The position numbers were made by a program, and so were the translations under genes. The notes below the pieces were generated by a model that was not told where the DNA came from, did no database searches, and worked only from the letters and a program-made list of their open reading frames with translations. A stretch of DNA of 36,318 bases from positions 1 to 36,318 of the IMG/VR virus record IMGVR_UViG_3300037324_000037; one strand, 5' to 3'. Source of the DNA: a virus. Positions 21,261 through 28,624 of the stretch are shown here, one piece after another. Numbering within the stretch: the first letter of the stretch is position 1; each line of letters starts with the position of its first letter.

Positions 21261-23267
21261 TCACCAGTAGCGAGGTTGGGCGGCACGCGGTGGGGAGCGG
21301 CGCGTGGCGGGGGTGGTTGTGGTGATCGGCGGAGCGATCACAGGATCGGACATAGCCGCTGGTGCGCTGAACAGATCCACCGAAGGCTGAAACTTGGCTT
21401 CGCGCCGTGCCCAGCCGGTGTCTCGGTAGGTCTGAATGCCGAGGTAGCAGGCTGCGGCGTAGGCGTAGACCATGCAATCGCCGCCCTCTTCGCGGTGCCC
21501 TTGCGGGGTGATCCAGCGCATGCTGGCTTTGCCTTGCACAACCACAGGCAGCAAGCGCGCGGCGGTCATCTGCTCGAATTCGTCGGTGACGATCAGGGCC
21601 TTGGGCACATGCACGTAGCCCGGCCCGGCCTGGGTGATGCGCATGCGGCCGTACAGCAGGTGTTTGGCGGTGTCGGTGCCCACGGGCCACAGCTTCACGC
21701 CGCCGCGCTGGGTGGCGCCGCGCCAGTTCACATCAACCTGGCTTGGCCTGCCGAGCACGGGTCGGCCGTATTGGCTGGCGCCCTTGACAGCGAGCACGCC
21801 CGAGTGGGCATGGGCGCGGCAGTAGGCGTAAACGGCGTGGGTGTTGTGGCCGCCTGAGTCGATGCCGGTGGCTTCGATCGGCATCTGCGCACCGGTGGCG
21901 GTGTGCAGCGGGGTGCGCCTGATTTCGGTCAGGCGGGTCCATGGGCTGCCCTCGGTGTTTTCGTCTAGGTTCGGGTCGCCGTAGATGATGTGGCGGTCGA
22001 CCAGCCAGCTTTCTTCACCGCGGCCGTAGGCGTAGACGCGGGCTTCCAAGCGGTCGGGCTGGGTGTCCACGCCCATGGCGAGCATGAGGCCACCACGGGG
22101 CACGACGCCCATCGGGTAGTCTTCGGCGCGCACGGCCAGGGCCTTGCTGTCGGCACCGGTGCCCTGCTCTTCCCATGTCTCGGCCAGCGAGCTATTGAGG
22201 AACTTTTTGAGCGGGGCGCTGTTGCCTGCGCGCCGGGCCTCTTGCGCGCCCTCCCACTCTTCCACCAGGTCGCCCCAGCTGCGCCAGCCGAGCGGGCTGT
22301 AGAGCTTGTTGAGCCAGAAGCCAGCGCGCTTGCCCTGCCCTGCGCCGGGCGCCTGGGGCACCCACACGCCCCTGCGCAGCATGCAGTCTTTGCGGTGCTC
22401 TTCGATGGCCGCGCCACAGTGGCGGCAAACGTAAACGGTGGTCTCGGGCCGGGCCTTGCCCTGGGCGTCTTTGAGCCACTTGATGCCCCACGCTTCTTTG
22501 GCGCCCCACAGTAGCACCTGAGACTCGCCACAATGCGGGCATGGCACGTGGTACTGGCGCCGGTCGCTGGCCATGTATTCGCGCTCGATGGTGCTTTGGC
22601 CCTTGATGTTGCAGGTGCTGGCGATGATCAGTTTGCGCCGGCTGAAGTTGCTCATGCGCTCTTCCAGCAGACCCAGCGGCGGGCCTTCGTTGTCGACATC
22701 GGCGGGCCACTTGTCCACTTCGTCGGCCACCGCAAAGCCCAGCGGCTTGGACGCGAGCGAGGCCGCGCTGTTGGCACCGGCGAAGAACACCGTGAAGCCG
22801 CCTTGAATACTGCGGCTGCGCCAGCTGGTGGATTCGTCTCGGCTCTTGCGCACCGCCACCTTGCCGTGCATGGCGGGCGTCTGCAGGATGGTGGGCAGGA
22901 AACGCTGGGCGCTGTGGTCTTGCGCGTCTTGCAAGGTGGGCTGCACCATCATCATGTCTTGCGGGTCGGTGTGGATCCGCTGCATGACGGCGTTGTAAAG
23001 CACCTCCGATTTGCCGAGCTGGGTGGCGAACCACAGCACGACGCGCTCGTAAGGCTGGTGCGAGCTGGCGCATTGCATGGGTTCGACCAGGTAGGGCGTG
23101 CGCTCGTTGCGCCACGGGCCGCGCTCAGGTCCTTTGGCAATGTGGCGAAAGCGGGCAGCCCATTCGGCGGTGTCGATGCGCGGCGGGGGCGCGAAAAACT
23201 GGCGCTTGGCACCGGCCACCAGCTCGGCGGCGCGGGCGCAATCGGCCGGGGTGTCGCGTGCGGTCAA
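21261..23267 (-). CDS. Terminase large subunit (lambda GpA family)
   Basis: A 668-aa packaging motor and nuclease. Residues 79-88 (WFATQLGKSE) hold a Walker A-like loop and 176-186 (LGFAVADEVDK) the Walker B acid pair. STCN at 217-220 fits the coupling motif. Two CxxC pairs (CPHC 243-246, CRHC 281-284) form the zinc site typical of GpA proteins. GLMLAMGVDTQPDRLEARVYAYG near 402-424 begins the nuclease domain. GpA relatives cut at cos sites, so the virion DNA is probably cos-ended. It overlaps the small subunit by ATGA. Confidence 0.95.
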   Translation of the reverse strand: MTARDTPADCARAAELVAGAKRQFFAPPPRIDTAEWAARFRHIAKGPERGPWRNERTPYLVEPMQCASSHQPYERVVLWFATQLGKSEVLYNAVMQRIHTDPQDMMMVQPTLQDAQDHSAQRFLPTILQTPAMHGKVAVRKSRDESTSWRSRSIQGGFTVFFAGANSAASLASKPLGFAVADEVDKWPADVDNEGPPLGLLEERMSNFSRRKLIIASTCNIKGQSTIEREYMASDRRQYHVPCPHCGESQVLLWGAKEAWGIKWLKDAQGKARPETTVYVCRHCGAAIEEHRKDCMLRRGVWVPQAPGAGQGKRAGFWLNKLYSPLGWRSWGDLVEEWEGAQEARRAGNSAPLKKFLNSSLAETWEEQGTGADSKALAVRAEDYPMGVVPRGGLMLAMGVDTQPDRLEARVYAYGRGEESWLVDRHIIYGDPNLDENTEGSPWTRLTEIRRTPLHTATGAQMPIEATGIDSGGHNTHAVYAYCRAHAHSGVLAVKGASQYGRPVLGRPSQVDVNWRGATQRGGVKLWPVGTDTAKHLLYGRMRITQAGPGYVHVPKALIVTDEFEQMTAARLLPVVVQGKASMRWITPQGHREEGGDCMVYAYAAACYLGIQTYRDTGWARREAKFQPSVDLFSAPAAMSDPVIAPPITTTTPATRRSPPRAAQPRYW
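21263..21303. repeat. 41-bp direct repeat, copy 2 (terminase 3' end)
   Basis: The original copy, encoding the C-terminal RSPPRAAQPRYW of the terminase large subunit. The other copy is at 20959-20999. Confidence 0.95.
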
Positions 23268-23884
23268 TCGAATGCTCCTTCAATTTGCTCAACGCGGTCG
23301 GACGCACCGGCCAGGTCGAGCAGTGCTTGGTGGATCTCGGCATGCAGCAGGTTTTGCACCTTGGCGGTGTCGCTCTCGGCAGCCAGCAGCGGCCCCATGC
23401 GTGCCGGGATCTGCAGCAGGGCATCGCGGGTGGTGGCGAAGTCGACCGACATCTGCGCTTGCACGGCAGATACGCGGATCAGCTCGCGGCGCATGCGGGC
23501 CTCTTCCATTTCGGCGATGTTGGCGTCGGCAATTTCGCGGCGGGTGCGGGCCTCGTCGCGGTCTTCGCCCATGCCGATGTCGGGCGGCATGTCGAAGCTG
23601 CCACCGCTGCCACCGAACATCGGGCGGCCACCAACCGCTATGCGGTCGGCTTCGCTCACGCGCTGGCGCAGGCGATCGCCGCCAAGCTCGTCGCGCATCG
23701 GGTCGGTTCGGCGGCTGGCTGCGGCGGCAGCGTCGGGCGCGGGCTTGCGCTGCGCCACGTTCTGACGCGCTTCGCGCCACGCCTGGGCAGCGGCCACCGA
23801 ATCGACCGGCATGCCCTGCCCTTTGAGCTTGCTGATGGCTTGCTTCGACAGCCCGAGTGCGCGAGCCAGATCGCTCTGGGTCAT
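23264..23884 (-). CDS. Terminase small subunit (Nu1-like)
   Basis: ATG 23884 forms TGATG with the upstream stop. The 206-aa product opens with MTQSDLARALGLSKQAISKLKGQGMP, an HTH comparable to the Nu1 winged helix that binds cosB. A charged middle (RTDPMRDELGGDRLRQRVSEADR) and a helical C-terminal half (EARTRREIADANIAEMEEARMRRELIR) should mediate oligomerisation and contact with the large subunit. It recognises the packaging site and stimulates the large subunit. It overlaps the large-subunit start by ATGA. Confidence 0.87.
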   Translation of the reverse strand: MTQSDLARALGLSKQAISKLKGQGMPVDSVAAAQAWREARQNVAQRKPAPDAAAAASRRTDPMRDELGGDRLRQRVSEADRIAVGGRPMFGGSGGSFDMPPDIGMGEDRDEARTRREIADANIAEMEEARMRRELIRVSAVQAQMSVDFATTRDALLQIPARMGPLLAAESDTAKVQNLLHAEIHQALLDLAGASDRVEQIEGAFD

Positions 23885-24261
23885 CACGTTGCGTCCACTC
23901 CGGTACACCGTCCACCGTCAACCGTCCACCCTTTACCAACCGCATGCACTAGCGAATCCTCGCGATGTGAATGACCCGCATGCAATAGGTGAGGGGAGGA
24001 CCCAACACGGGGGGTGGGGTCTACCTCGATCACCTTCTGAATAGCTTCCGGCTGTAGCACCGGAACGCCGCGCTTCTGGAGCCACACAACACGCTTGTCG
24101 ACATCGGCCGGGCCCACGGCCGCCCACAGATCGCAGGCAGCCCAGTGCGCCAGCGTGATCGCTCGCGTCTGCTTGAGCGAGCACAGGGCATGACCCAGCT
24201 CGCCAGCCCAGGCAGGCACGCCTTGGCTGGTCCAGTTACGGCATGTCAGGCACGTGCTCAC
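23884..24261 (-). CDS. Small Cys-containing protein upstream of the terminase (125 aa)
   Basis: Starts MSTCLTCRNWTSQGVPAWAGELGHALCSL, with a CxxC near the N-terminus and a further Cys at residue 27 and one at 44. Many phages carry small CLxCxxW proteins next to replication and terminase genes, function unknown. Residues 1-80 look like a folded domain (AITLAHWAACDLWAAVGP). The remaining 45 residues are low-complexity, and their DNA contains the CGTCCAC repeats, so that part may be dictated by a cis element. ATGA overlap with the helicase gene upstream and TGATG with the small terminase. Confidence 0.65.
   Translation of the reverse strand: MSTCLTCRNWTSQGVPAWAGELGHALCSLKQTRAITLAHWAACDLWAAVGPADVDKRVVWLQKRGVPVLQPEAIQKVIEVDPTPRVGSSPHLLHAGHSHREDSLVHAVGKGWTVDGGRCTGVDAT
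23891..23930. repeat. CGTCCAC repeats just upstream of the terminase small-subunit start
   Basis: ACCGTCCACC occurs exactly at 23907-23916 and 23921-23930 (14-bp period), and a third CGTCCAC lies at 23892-23898. They sit immediately before the small-subunit ATG, where lambda has its cosB R-sites. They could be binding sites for the small subunit; they overlap the 3' end of the upstream gene. Confidence 0.5.
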
Positions 24262-25616
24262 AGATCACCCCCGCGATGCGCCGTGCTGCGACCCGATGGC
24301 GCCTGCCCCGACCACGCATCAAACCGTGTCTGATCGCCTTGGTAGAACAGGCTCAGCACACCACAGCGCCCGTTGCGGTTCTTGCTGACGCTCAGCTTCG
24401 CGTAGTTCAAGAACTCGCTTCCGCAGTCGGGCCGCGCCTGAATCGGGCGGTGCACGAACAGCACCACGTCTGCGTCTTGCTCAATCGCGCCCGAGTCCCG
24501 CAGATCGCTCAGGCTGGGCGTGCTGTCGGCTCGCTCTTCCACCTTGCGGTTCACCTGCGCCAGGCAGATCACCGCGATTTCCAGCTCCTTAGCCAACGTC
24601 TTCAAGCCGCGGCTGATCTCTTCGAGCTGGTACACGCGAGGCTGGCGCGCATCGGTGCCAGACATCAGCCCAATGTAGTCAACCAGCAGCACATTGAGCC
24701 CATGCAGCCGCTTGATATTGCGCGCCTTGCTTCTCACCTGGTTGATGTTCAGCCCGCCCTGATCGCTCGCGTAGAAGTTCAGGCTCTTCGCCTTTTCAAC
24801 CCCATCCAGCACGCGCCCCCAATCGAGCCCATTGCCCTTGCTGGGCCGCTTCACACTGCTCAGGCTCACGCGGCCCAGCATCGCCGTCATGCGGTCGCGC
24901 AGTTCAACGTGTGGCATCTCCATGCTTAGCATCGCCACCGAGTAATCAGCCGCCATGTTGAGCCCGATCGTCATGGCAAGCGCTGTCTTGCCCATGCTTG
25001 GGCGCGCCCCCACGATCACCAGCTCACCCGGGCGCACACCACCCTCAAGCATTTCGTCCAGGTCGTGCAAGCCCGTGGCCATGGCCGACGTTTTGCCGTC
25101 AGACCGCGCCTGCAGCACATCGCTGTGCAGCACCATTCCGTCATACGCGGGCACCCATTCGTCGCGCGGCGCATCGCTCAGCAGCTTCACCAGCTCACCC
25201 TGCGCCTGGTCCACGCGCTCCTCAATCGAGCGGCCATGGTCCATTGCCAGCAGACCAACCTGCTCACTTACACCCAGCAGGGAGCGGCTGCGCGAGCGCT
25301 CCACCACCAGCTCCACATACCGGCGCAGATTCGCCGAACTCGGCACGAACTGCGCCAGGCCCTGTAGCGTCACCAGATCCACCCGACCCTTTAGGGCGTG
25401 GTAAACCGTCACCACATCAACCGGCTTGCCCGCCATGTGCTGGCGCACGATTTCGCCATAGACCTCGCCATGCACATCGTCGTAGAAGTCGCTCGGCTTG
25501 ATCAAGTCCACCACCCGATCGAGCGATGAAACGTCGAGCAGCAGCGCCCCAACAATCGAGGCCTCAGCCTCCGGTGCTGCCAACTCGCGCAGCTCATGGT
25601 TCGTGGTTGCGGTCAT
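24258..25616 (-). CDS. Replicative DNA helicase, DnaB-like
   Basis: ATG 25616 was chosen because it makes an ATGA overlap with the initiator stop. The 452-aa product has the N-terminal DnaB domain (APEAEASIVGALLLDVSSLDRV, residues 14-36) and the RecA-type core: Walker A GARPSMGKT at 203-211, SMEMPHVELRDRM near 230-242, and a Walker B-like VLLVDYIGLM near 316-325. LAQVNRKVEERADSTPSLSDLRDSGAIEQDADVV is the usual DnaB sensor and arginine-finger region. It unwinds the phage replication fork. Placement after a wHTH initiator parallels lambda O-P or P22 18-12 modules. Confidence 0.94.
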   Translation of the reverse strand: MTATTNHELRELAAPEAEASIVGALLLDVSSLDRVVDLIKPSDFYDDVHGEVYGEIVRQHMAGKPVDVVTVYHALKGRVDLVTLQGLAQFVPSSANLRRYVELVVERSRSRSLLGVSEQVGLLAMDHGRSIEERVDQAQGELVKLLSDAPRDEWVPAYDGMVLHSDVLQARSDGKTSAMATGLHDLDEMLEGGVRPGELVIVGARPSMGKTALAMTIGLNMAADYSVAMLSMEMPHVELRDRMTAMLGRVSLSSVKRPSKGNGLDWGRVLDGVEKAKSLNFYASDQGGLNINQVRSKARNIKRLHGLNVLLVDYIGLMSGTDARQPRVYQLEEISRGLKTLAKELEIAVICLAQVNRKVEERADSTPSLSDLRDSGAIEQDADVVLFVHRPIQARPDCGSEFLNYAKLSVSKNRNGRCGVLSLFYQGDQTRFDAWSGQAPSGRSTAHRGGDL

Positions 25617-26497
25617 GCGGTTACCTCCGTTTTTTCGATCACGGCTTTCATGCCCTTGTCGCCCAGCAGAAAGTCCAGATCGCACTGCCAGCCCTCATGG
25701 CCCGCAGCACGGACCACGCGGCCCATCAGGTGATCCGAGCACCTTGCCCGCTCGAAATACGACCGAAACCACGCCATGCCGTCGGCTGAGGTCTGCGCCC
25801 GCTTCACGCCATCGGGCTTTTTCGAGGTCAGCACCCACGACCAGCGGCGCTTGATCGCCTTGCTGCGGTCTTCGGGCATCAACCGGCAGCGCGGCAGCTC
25901 GGGCAAAACCTCGTGGTACAGCTCGACAAGCTGGGCAACAGGGCATGCTGGCAACCGCTCAGCGCCATCGGTCGGCGGGGCGGCGAGAGCCGGCCTGGCG
26001 ACGGAAGGTTTACCTTCCTCTCTCTTCTCTTCTCTTCTCTTCTCTAGGTCACGCACCGCTAACGCTTTGGTAACGCTCACTGCGTTACCTTCTGTCAATT
26101 CGTGCGTTACTGACTCACCGCCAACGGCGCCCACGTCAACATCGGCGGCGTTACCCGCTTTGTGCGCAGCTACACGTCTCGCGGTTTGCATGCGTTTTTT
26201 CGCACTCGACCCGTTGTGTTCTTCAAACTCTGGTATCCGCACATTGGCGCCCTCAGCGACCAGCCAACCGGCGGCCACCACAGCATCTCCAAAACCCGGA
26301 ACACCCGTCTTGCGGTCGATCTGCCGAAGCGACAGGCCCACCAGCAAACCATCGTCGCTGTGCTGGTCTGCGGTAGACCACAGCCAAAACAGCGCGCCCA
26401 CCACCGTCGCCTCACCAACGTCGGTTGCGTCGCAGATCTGCGCCACCCGAGGGTGGTCCCAGAGGTTGCAGCGCATCTTGATCCAGTCACCCGCCAT
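25613..26497 (-). CDS. Replication initiator (lambda O-like organisation)
   Basis: ATG 26497 (22 codons inside the longest frame) opens with MAGDWIKMRCNLWDHPRVAQIC, the common start of phage replication proteins with an N-terminal winged helix. WLWSTADQHSDDGLLVG and SLRQIDRKTGVPGF continue the DNA-binding domain (residues 1-110). Residues about 115-185 are a charged linker (KKRMQTARRVAAHKAG..., EKRREEKREEG) whose DNA contains five GCGTTAC-type repeats. The C-terminal domain (about 200-294, DGMAWFRSYFERARCSDHLMG...) resembles DnaT/helicase-loader regions. It probably binds the origin within its own gene and loads the DnaB-like helicase downstream. Confidence 0.83.
   Translation of the reverse strand: MAGDWIKMRCNLWDHPRVAQICDATDVGEATVVGALFWLWSTADQHSDDGLLVGLSLRQIDRKTGVPGFGDAVVAAGWLVAEGANVRIPEFEEHNGSSAKKRMQTARRVAAHKAGNAADVDVGAVGGESVTHELTEGNAVSVTKALAVRDLEKRREEKREEGKPSVARPALAAPPTDGAERLPACPVAQLVELYHEVLPELPRCRLMPEDRSKAIKRRWSWVLTSKKPDGVKRAQTSADGMAWFRSYFERARCSDHLMGRVVRAAGHEGWQCDLDFLLGDKGMKAVIEKTEVTA
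26013..26155. other. Candidate replication origin: iterons plus pyrimidine tract inside the initiator gene
   Basis: Five GCGTTAC/G-type repeats lie at 26058-26065 and 26069-26076 (inverted: GCTAACGC, GGTAACGC) and 26082-26089, 26104-26110, 26148-26155 (direct). Immediately left is a run of CTCTT repeats (about 26013-26046), an asymmetric strand that could open easily. The arrangement matches lambda ori, whose iterons lie within gene O. Confidence 0.6.
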
Positions 26498-26711
26498 GGC
26501 TAACCTCGCCAGATGGGGTATCCAAGCCAAACCGGCGCGATCGGCGCAGCTTGGCAATGCCAAACATCGCGGCTTGCCAGATCAACGCCAGTTCGCGGTC
26601 TTCATTGGCCATGGCCAACATCAGCAGATCGCCGCATCGCTCAGCCTGCTGAGCCAGCGCAGCATCAGCCGCATAAGAGGCCGGGCGGGCCATCAAAGAC
26701 AGCGCGCTCAC
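26487..26711 (-). CDS. Small early protein (74 aa)
   Basis: GTG 26711 overlaps the upstream stop as GTGA; an ATG six codons later (MARPASY) is an alternative. The product is helical: AADAALAQQAERCGDLLMLAMANEDRELALIWQAAMFGI, with a basic patch KLRRSRRFG near the end. The tail overlaps the initiator start by about 11 bases. No family is recognised. The position just upstream of the initiator suggests a replication-accessory or purely regulatory role, unproven. Confidence 0.65.
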   Translation of the reverse strand: MSALSLMARPASYAADAALAQQAERCGDLLMLAMANEDRELALIWQAAMFGIAKLRRSRRFGLDTPSGEVSHGG

Positions 26712-27064
26712 GCCACCATCTCCGCCTGGCGCTCGCGCAGCCAATACACCTTTACCCGCACCGTGGTGACCGTGCACTGGCGCTTGTTCTCGCGATCGCA
26801 CACCACGCGCTTCGCGCCTTCAAGCAACCCCAACGCAGCCTCGGCATTGTTCGGGAACAGCACCAGCGGCCGGCGCGTCTTCCGGTGCATAAACCCTGCC
26901 TCGTTGAACGCCTTGCACACCTCGCTCACCGTCATGTTGTGCCCACCACCGCGCTGGTGGTTCGCCAGCATCCGCTCCACGCGATCGGCGCGCGTGGCTG
27001 AGTCCTTCAAAGGCAACGCGCCAGTTGTGTAGCGCTTCACGCCTTGGGTATCTAACGTGCTCAT
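26708..27064 (-). CDS. Conserved early phage protein (118 aa), possible wHTH
   Basis: A 118-aa protein: MSTLDTQGVKRYTTGALPLKDSATRADRVERMLANHQRGGGHNMTVSEVCKAFNEAGFMHRKTRRPLV. The section 'MTVSEVCKAFNEAGFMHRKT' could form a helix-turn-helix, followed by FPNNAEAALGLLEGAKRVV and a basic C-terminal strand region (TVTTVRVKVYWLRERQ). I do not recognise a named family. It lies in the early operon three bases after 27068-27268 and overlaps the next gene by GTGA. Confidence 0.7.
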   Translation of the reverse strand: MSTLDTQGVKRYTTGALPLKDSATRADRVERMLANHQRGGGHNMTVSEVCKAFNEAGFMHRKTRRPLVLFPNNAEAALGLLEGAKRVVCDRENKRQCTVTTVRVKVYWLRERQAEMVA

Positions 27065-27067
27065 GGC

Positions 27068-27268
27068 TCAGCCCTCGAAAGAGGCAGCGCACCAGCCGCC
27101 ACCAAAACACAAGAAAAACCCCCCCACCACCGGCCCGGCCTGCTGGTTGTTGGCCGGGGAGTGGCAGCCGGCACAGATCGAGCCAGCACGCTGATGTGCG
27201 CGCCAATTGGCGGTGGGGGAGGAAAAGGAGGTAGGCATTTCTTCGCCTGTCTGTTCGGCGCCGCTCAT
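27068..27268 (-). CDS. Small Cys-containing early protein (66 aa)
   Basis: ATG 27268 overlaps the preceding stop by ATGA. The product contains WRAHQRAGSICAGCHSPANN, i.e. a CxxC, and a second Cys pair region (FFLCFGGGWCAASFEG) near the end, which together could bind zinc. Related small Cys-rich proteins occur in early regions of many phages, but the C-terminal half is Gly-rich and unusual. An internal ATG (MPTSF, ten codons in) is an alternative start. Moderate confidence because it is short and composition-biased. Confidence 0.52.
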   Translation of the reverse strand: MSGAEQTGEEMPTSFSSPTANWRAHQRAGSICAGCHSPANNQQAGPVVGGFFLCFGGGWCAASFEG

Positions 27269-27513
27269 GGCCGGCCAGCATCGTTGCCAAAAGACTCCCG
27301 CATGGTCGCCAGTAGCGCCTTCGTACTAGCGTCTTTATCCTTGGCCAAATGAAGCGAATATGTCTCGCCTGCAAACCCCAGGTAAATCATGTCTCGCACC
27401 AGGTCTGCTTTGATGATGCTCAAGGTGTGAGCGCATGCGGCCAGTGCGTCGGCAAATGCCTCGGTCACACTGGTCTCGATGCGGTTATCGAGTTTTCCGG
27501 TGTGCAGGTTCAT
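27265..27513 (-). CDS. Small early protein (82 aa), unknown
   Basis: An 82-aa acidic/helical protein: MNLHTGKLDNRIETSVTEAFADALAACAHTLSIIKADLVRDMIYLGF, then a basic, lysine-rich stretch (LAKDKDASTKALLATMRESFG). The ATG follows the stop of the Cro-like gene without any gap, so it is the second gene of the leftward early operon. No family is recognised. The overall helical pattern suggests a small protein-interaction factor. Confidence 0.68.
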   Translation of the reverse strand: MNLHTGKLDNRIETSVTEAFADALAACAHTLSIIKADLVRDMIYLGFAGETYSLHLAKDKDASTKALLATMRESFGNDAGRP

Positions 27514-27762
27514 TTAAGCGGCGTCCTTTTCGGTGGATTGCTCGGCCAGCTCTGGCCAGATGCGGCGCCAGTCCTGCGGGAACAGGTGCTGGCGAGTCAC
27601 CGCACCAGCAGTAAAGCCTTCGATAAGCGCGGCGTGGCGCATAGGCAGGGGCTTGCGCCTGCTGAGCCAGGCATTGACCACCGGAGGTTGCACGCCCAGG
27701 TGGCGGGCAAGCTGCACTTGGCGCCCGTGCGCTTGTCCCAGCCAGTCTTTAAGTTCGTTCAT
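27514..27762 (-). CDS. Cro/YdaS-like HTH regulator (82 aa)
   Basis: MNELKDWLGQAHGRQVQLARHLGVQPPVVNAWLSRRKPLPMRHAALIEGFTAGAVTRQHLFPQDWRRIWPEL follows the YdaS/Cro pattern: an HTH at about residues 15-36 (QLARHLGVQPPVVNAWLSRR), the 'LP..HAALIE..T.GAV.R..L.P' segment, and the C-terminal DWRRIWPEL. It is the first gene of the leftward operon. The -10 box at 27771-27776 places the start site within a few bases of the ATG, so the mRNA is nearly leaderless, as for lambda cI made from PRM. It likely competes with the repressor for the shared operators and commits the phage to lytic growth. Confidence 0.86.
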   Translation of the reverse strand: MNELKDWLGQAHGRQVQLARHLGVQPPVVNAWLSRRKPLPMRHAALIEGFTAGAVTRQHLFPQDWRRIWPELAEQSTEKDAA

Positions 27763-27770
27763 GACCGAGA

Positions 27771-27813
27771 TTATTAGCCACGGCGTAAAGTCATGTCAAT
27801 AGCTACCGCGTCA
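27771..27813 (-). promoter_or_regulatory. Leftward early promoter with two operators (PR/OR-like)
   Basis: Read on the minus strand: TTGACA (27799-27794), a 17-bp spacer, TAATAA (27776-27771). Operator a, TTACGCCGTGGCTAA (27788-27774), fills the spacer; operator b, TGACGCGGTAGCTAT (27813-27799), overlaps the upstream edge of the -35. Their starts are 25 bp apart. The whole 45-bp block is about 82% identical (37/45) to that at 28625-28669 in the opposite orientation. Confidence 0.85.
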
Positions 27814-28236
27814 TTTTGTTTTTTGCGCGGCCGACGTGTAATTTCCGGCGCGCAAACAATCTCAGAAACACGAAGACAGCGCCTAGCCATGCTTATCCAA
27901 AAGCACGGCAGCTTGGCTGTCTTGAACGAAACCATCGGCTTAGCGCGCACCGATGCCACGCTATCGCAGATAAAAAACCAGTCGGCCCACCACAACACCG
28001 GAAAACCCCGATCAATGGGTGACGACCTTGCTAGAAAAATCGAGCAAACGCTGAACCTGGATGTTGGCTGGATGGACACCCCAGCCAGCTATGCAGAGCT
28101 GCATGGGCAAGCCGACACGATCGGACTAGCCGTCAAAGTGCTGGAGGCAATGGAGCCAGAAGAACGTTATCAAGCACTTCTACTTCTTGGTGCGCTTGCG
28201 AAACCAGCAGGGGCCAACGGCACGACAGGAAACTGA
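27793..28236 (+). CDS. CI-like repressor without a cleavage domain (147 aa)
   Basis: The DNA-binding domain is SETRRQRLAMLIQKHGSLAVLNETIGL...ATLSQIKNQ...MGDDLARKIEQTLNLDVGWMD (residues about 24-97), the typical phage-repressor HTH ending in 'LARKIEQ.L.L..GWMD'. The remaining ~50 residues (LAVKVLEAMEPEERYQALLLLGAL) form a short helix region; no S24/LexA-type peptidase with its Ser-Lys pair is present, so RecA-driven self-cleavage is not expected. The start is uncertain: ATG 27793 overlaps the -35 of the opposing promoter, TTG 27823 is possible, and ATG 27889 would cut the first helix. It is flanked on both sides by matching operators, which it probably binds. Confidence 0.82.
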   Translation: MSIATASFCFLRGRRVISGAQTISETRRQRLAMLIQKHGSLAVLNETIGLARTDATLSQIKNQSAHHNTGKPRSMGDDLARKIEQTLNLDVGWMDTPASYAELHGQADTIGLAVKVLEAMEPEERYQALLLLGALAKPAGANGTTGN

Positions 28237-28314
28237 GAGCCAAGCCAAATTGGTGCTCAGGCTGGTGTCGAAACCGAAGCCTCTATGATAAGCTGACCCG
28301 CAACAGGAGCGCAC

Positions 28315-28563
28315 ATGCACAAAATTCCCTGGCTTCTTCCTTTGTTCGGCGCAATTTTTGGCTTTGTTGCCATCTTCGCCTCGATCTTTTTTACAAGAAC
28401 TGCACAGCAAGAAATGGTGGGCTACTCAATGGCGTGCGCCTTTGCCATAGTCCCATACGTGCTCGTGCGCAGCGTCACCGAGCTGGCCGATGATCGCGAT
28501 GAACTTAGGGAGCTGCGCGGCATAAGAGAGCTGCTGGCCAAAGCGCAGAATCCCAAACCCTGA
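28315..28563 (+). CDS. Small two-TM membrane protein next to the repressor (82 aa)
   Basis: MHKIPWLLPLFGAIFGFVAIFASIFF gives TM1, and MACAFAIVPYVLVRSVTEL TM2, followed by a charged helix (DDRDELRELRGIRELLAKAQ). CAGGAG about ten bases upstream is a fair ribosome-binding site. It lies 78 bases after the repressor gene and just before a terminator, so it may be expressed from the prophage with the repressor. Candidates are superinfection exclusion or lysogenic conversion, but nothing in the sequence proves it. Confidence 0.75.
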   Translation: MHKIPWLLPLFGAIFGFVAIFASIFFTRTAQQEMVGYSMACAFAIVPYVLVRSVTELADDRDELRELRGIRELLAKAQNPKP

Positions 28564-28580
28564 GATAAATCCCGCTCATA

Positions 28581-28606
28581 AAAACCGCCCCTCGGCGGTT
28601 TTTTTT
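28581..28606 (+). terminator. Intrinsic terminator of the repressor transcription unit
   Basis: AAAACCGCC (28581-28589), loop CCTC, GGCGGTTTT (28594-28602): a perfect 9-bp stem leading into a run of eight T (28599-28606). It follows the two-TM gene by 18 bases and isolates the repressor operon from the strong rightward promoter at 28639. Confidence 0.92.
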
Positions 28607-28624
28607 CGCCCGCGCATAAATAAA

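Noticed and set aside
21031-21690. Long minus-strand open frame of 219 codons
   Set aside because: Its first 145 codons lie across the terminase gene in another frame and are Arg/His-rich. Only the part from ATG 21255 is plausible and was annotated.
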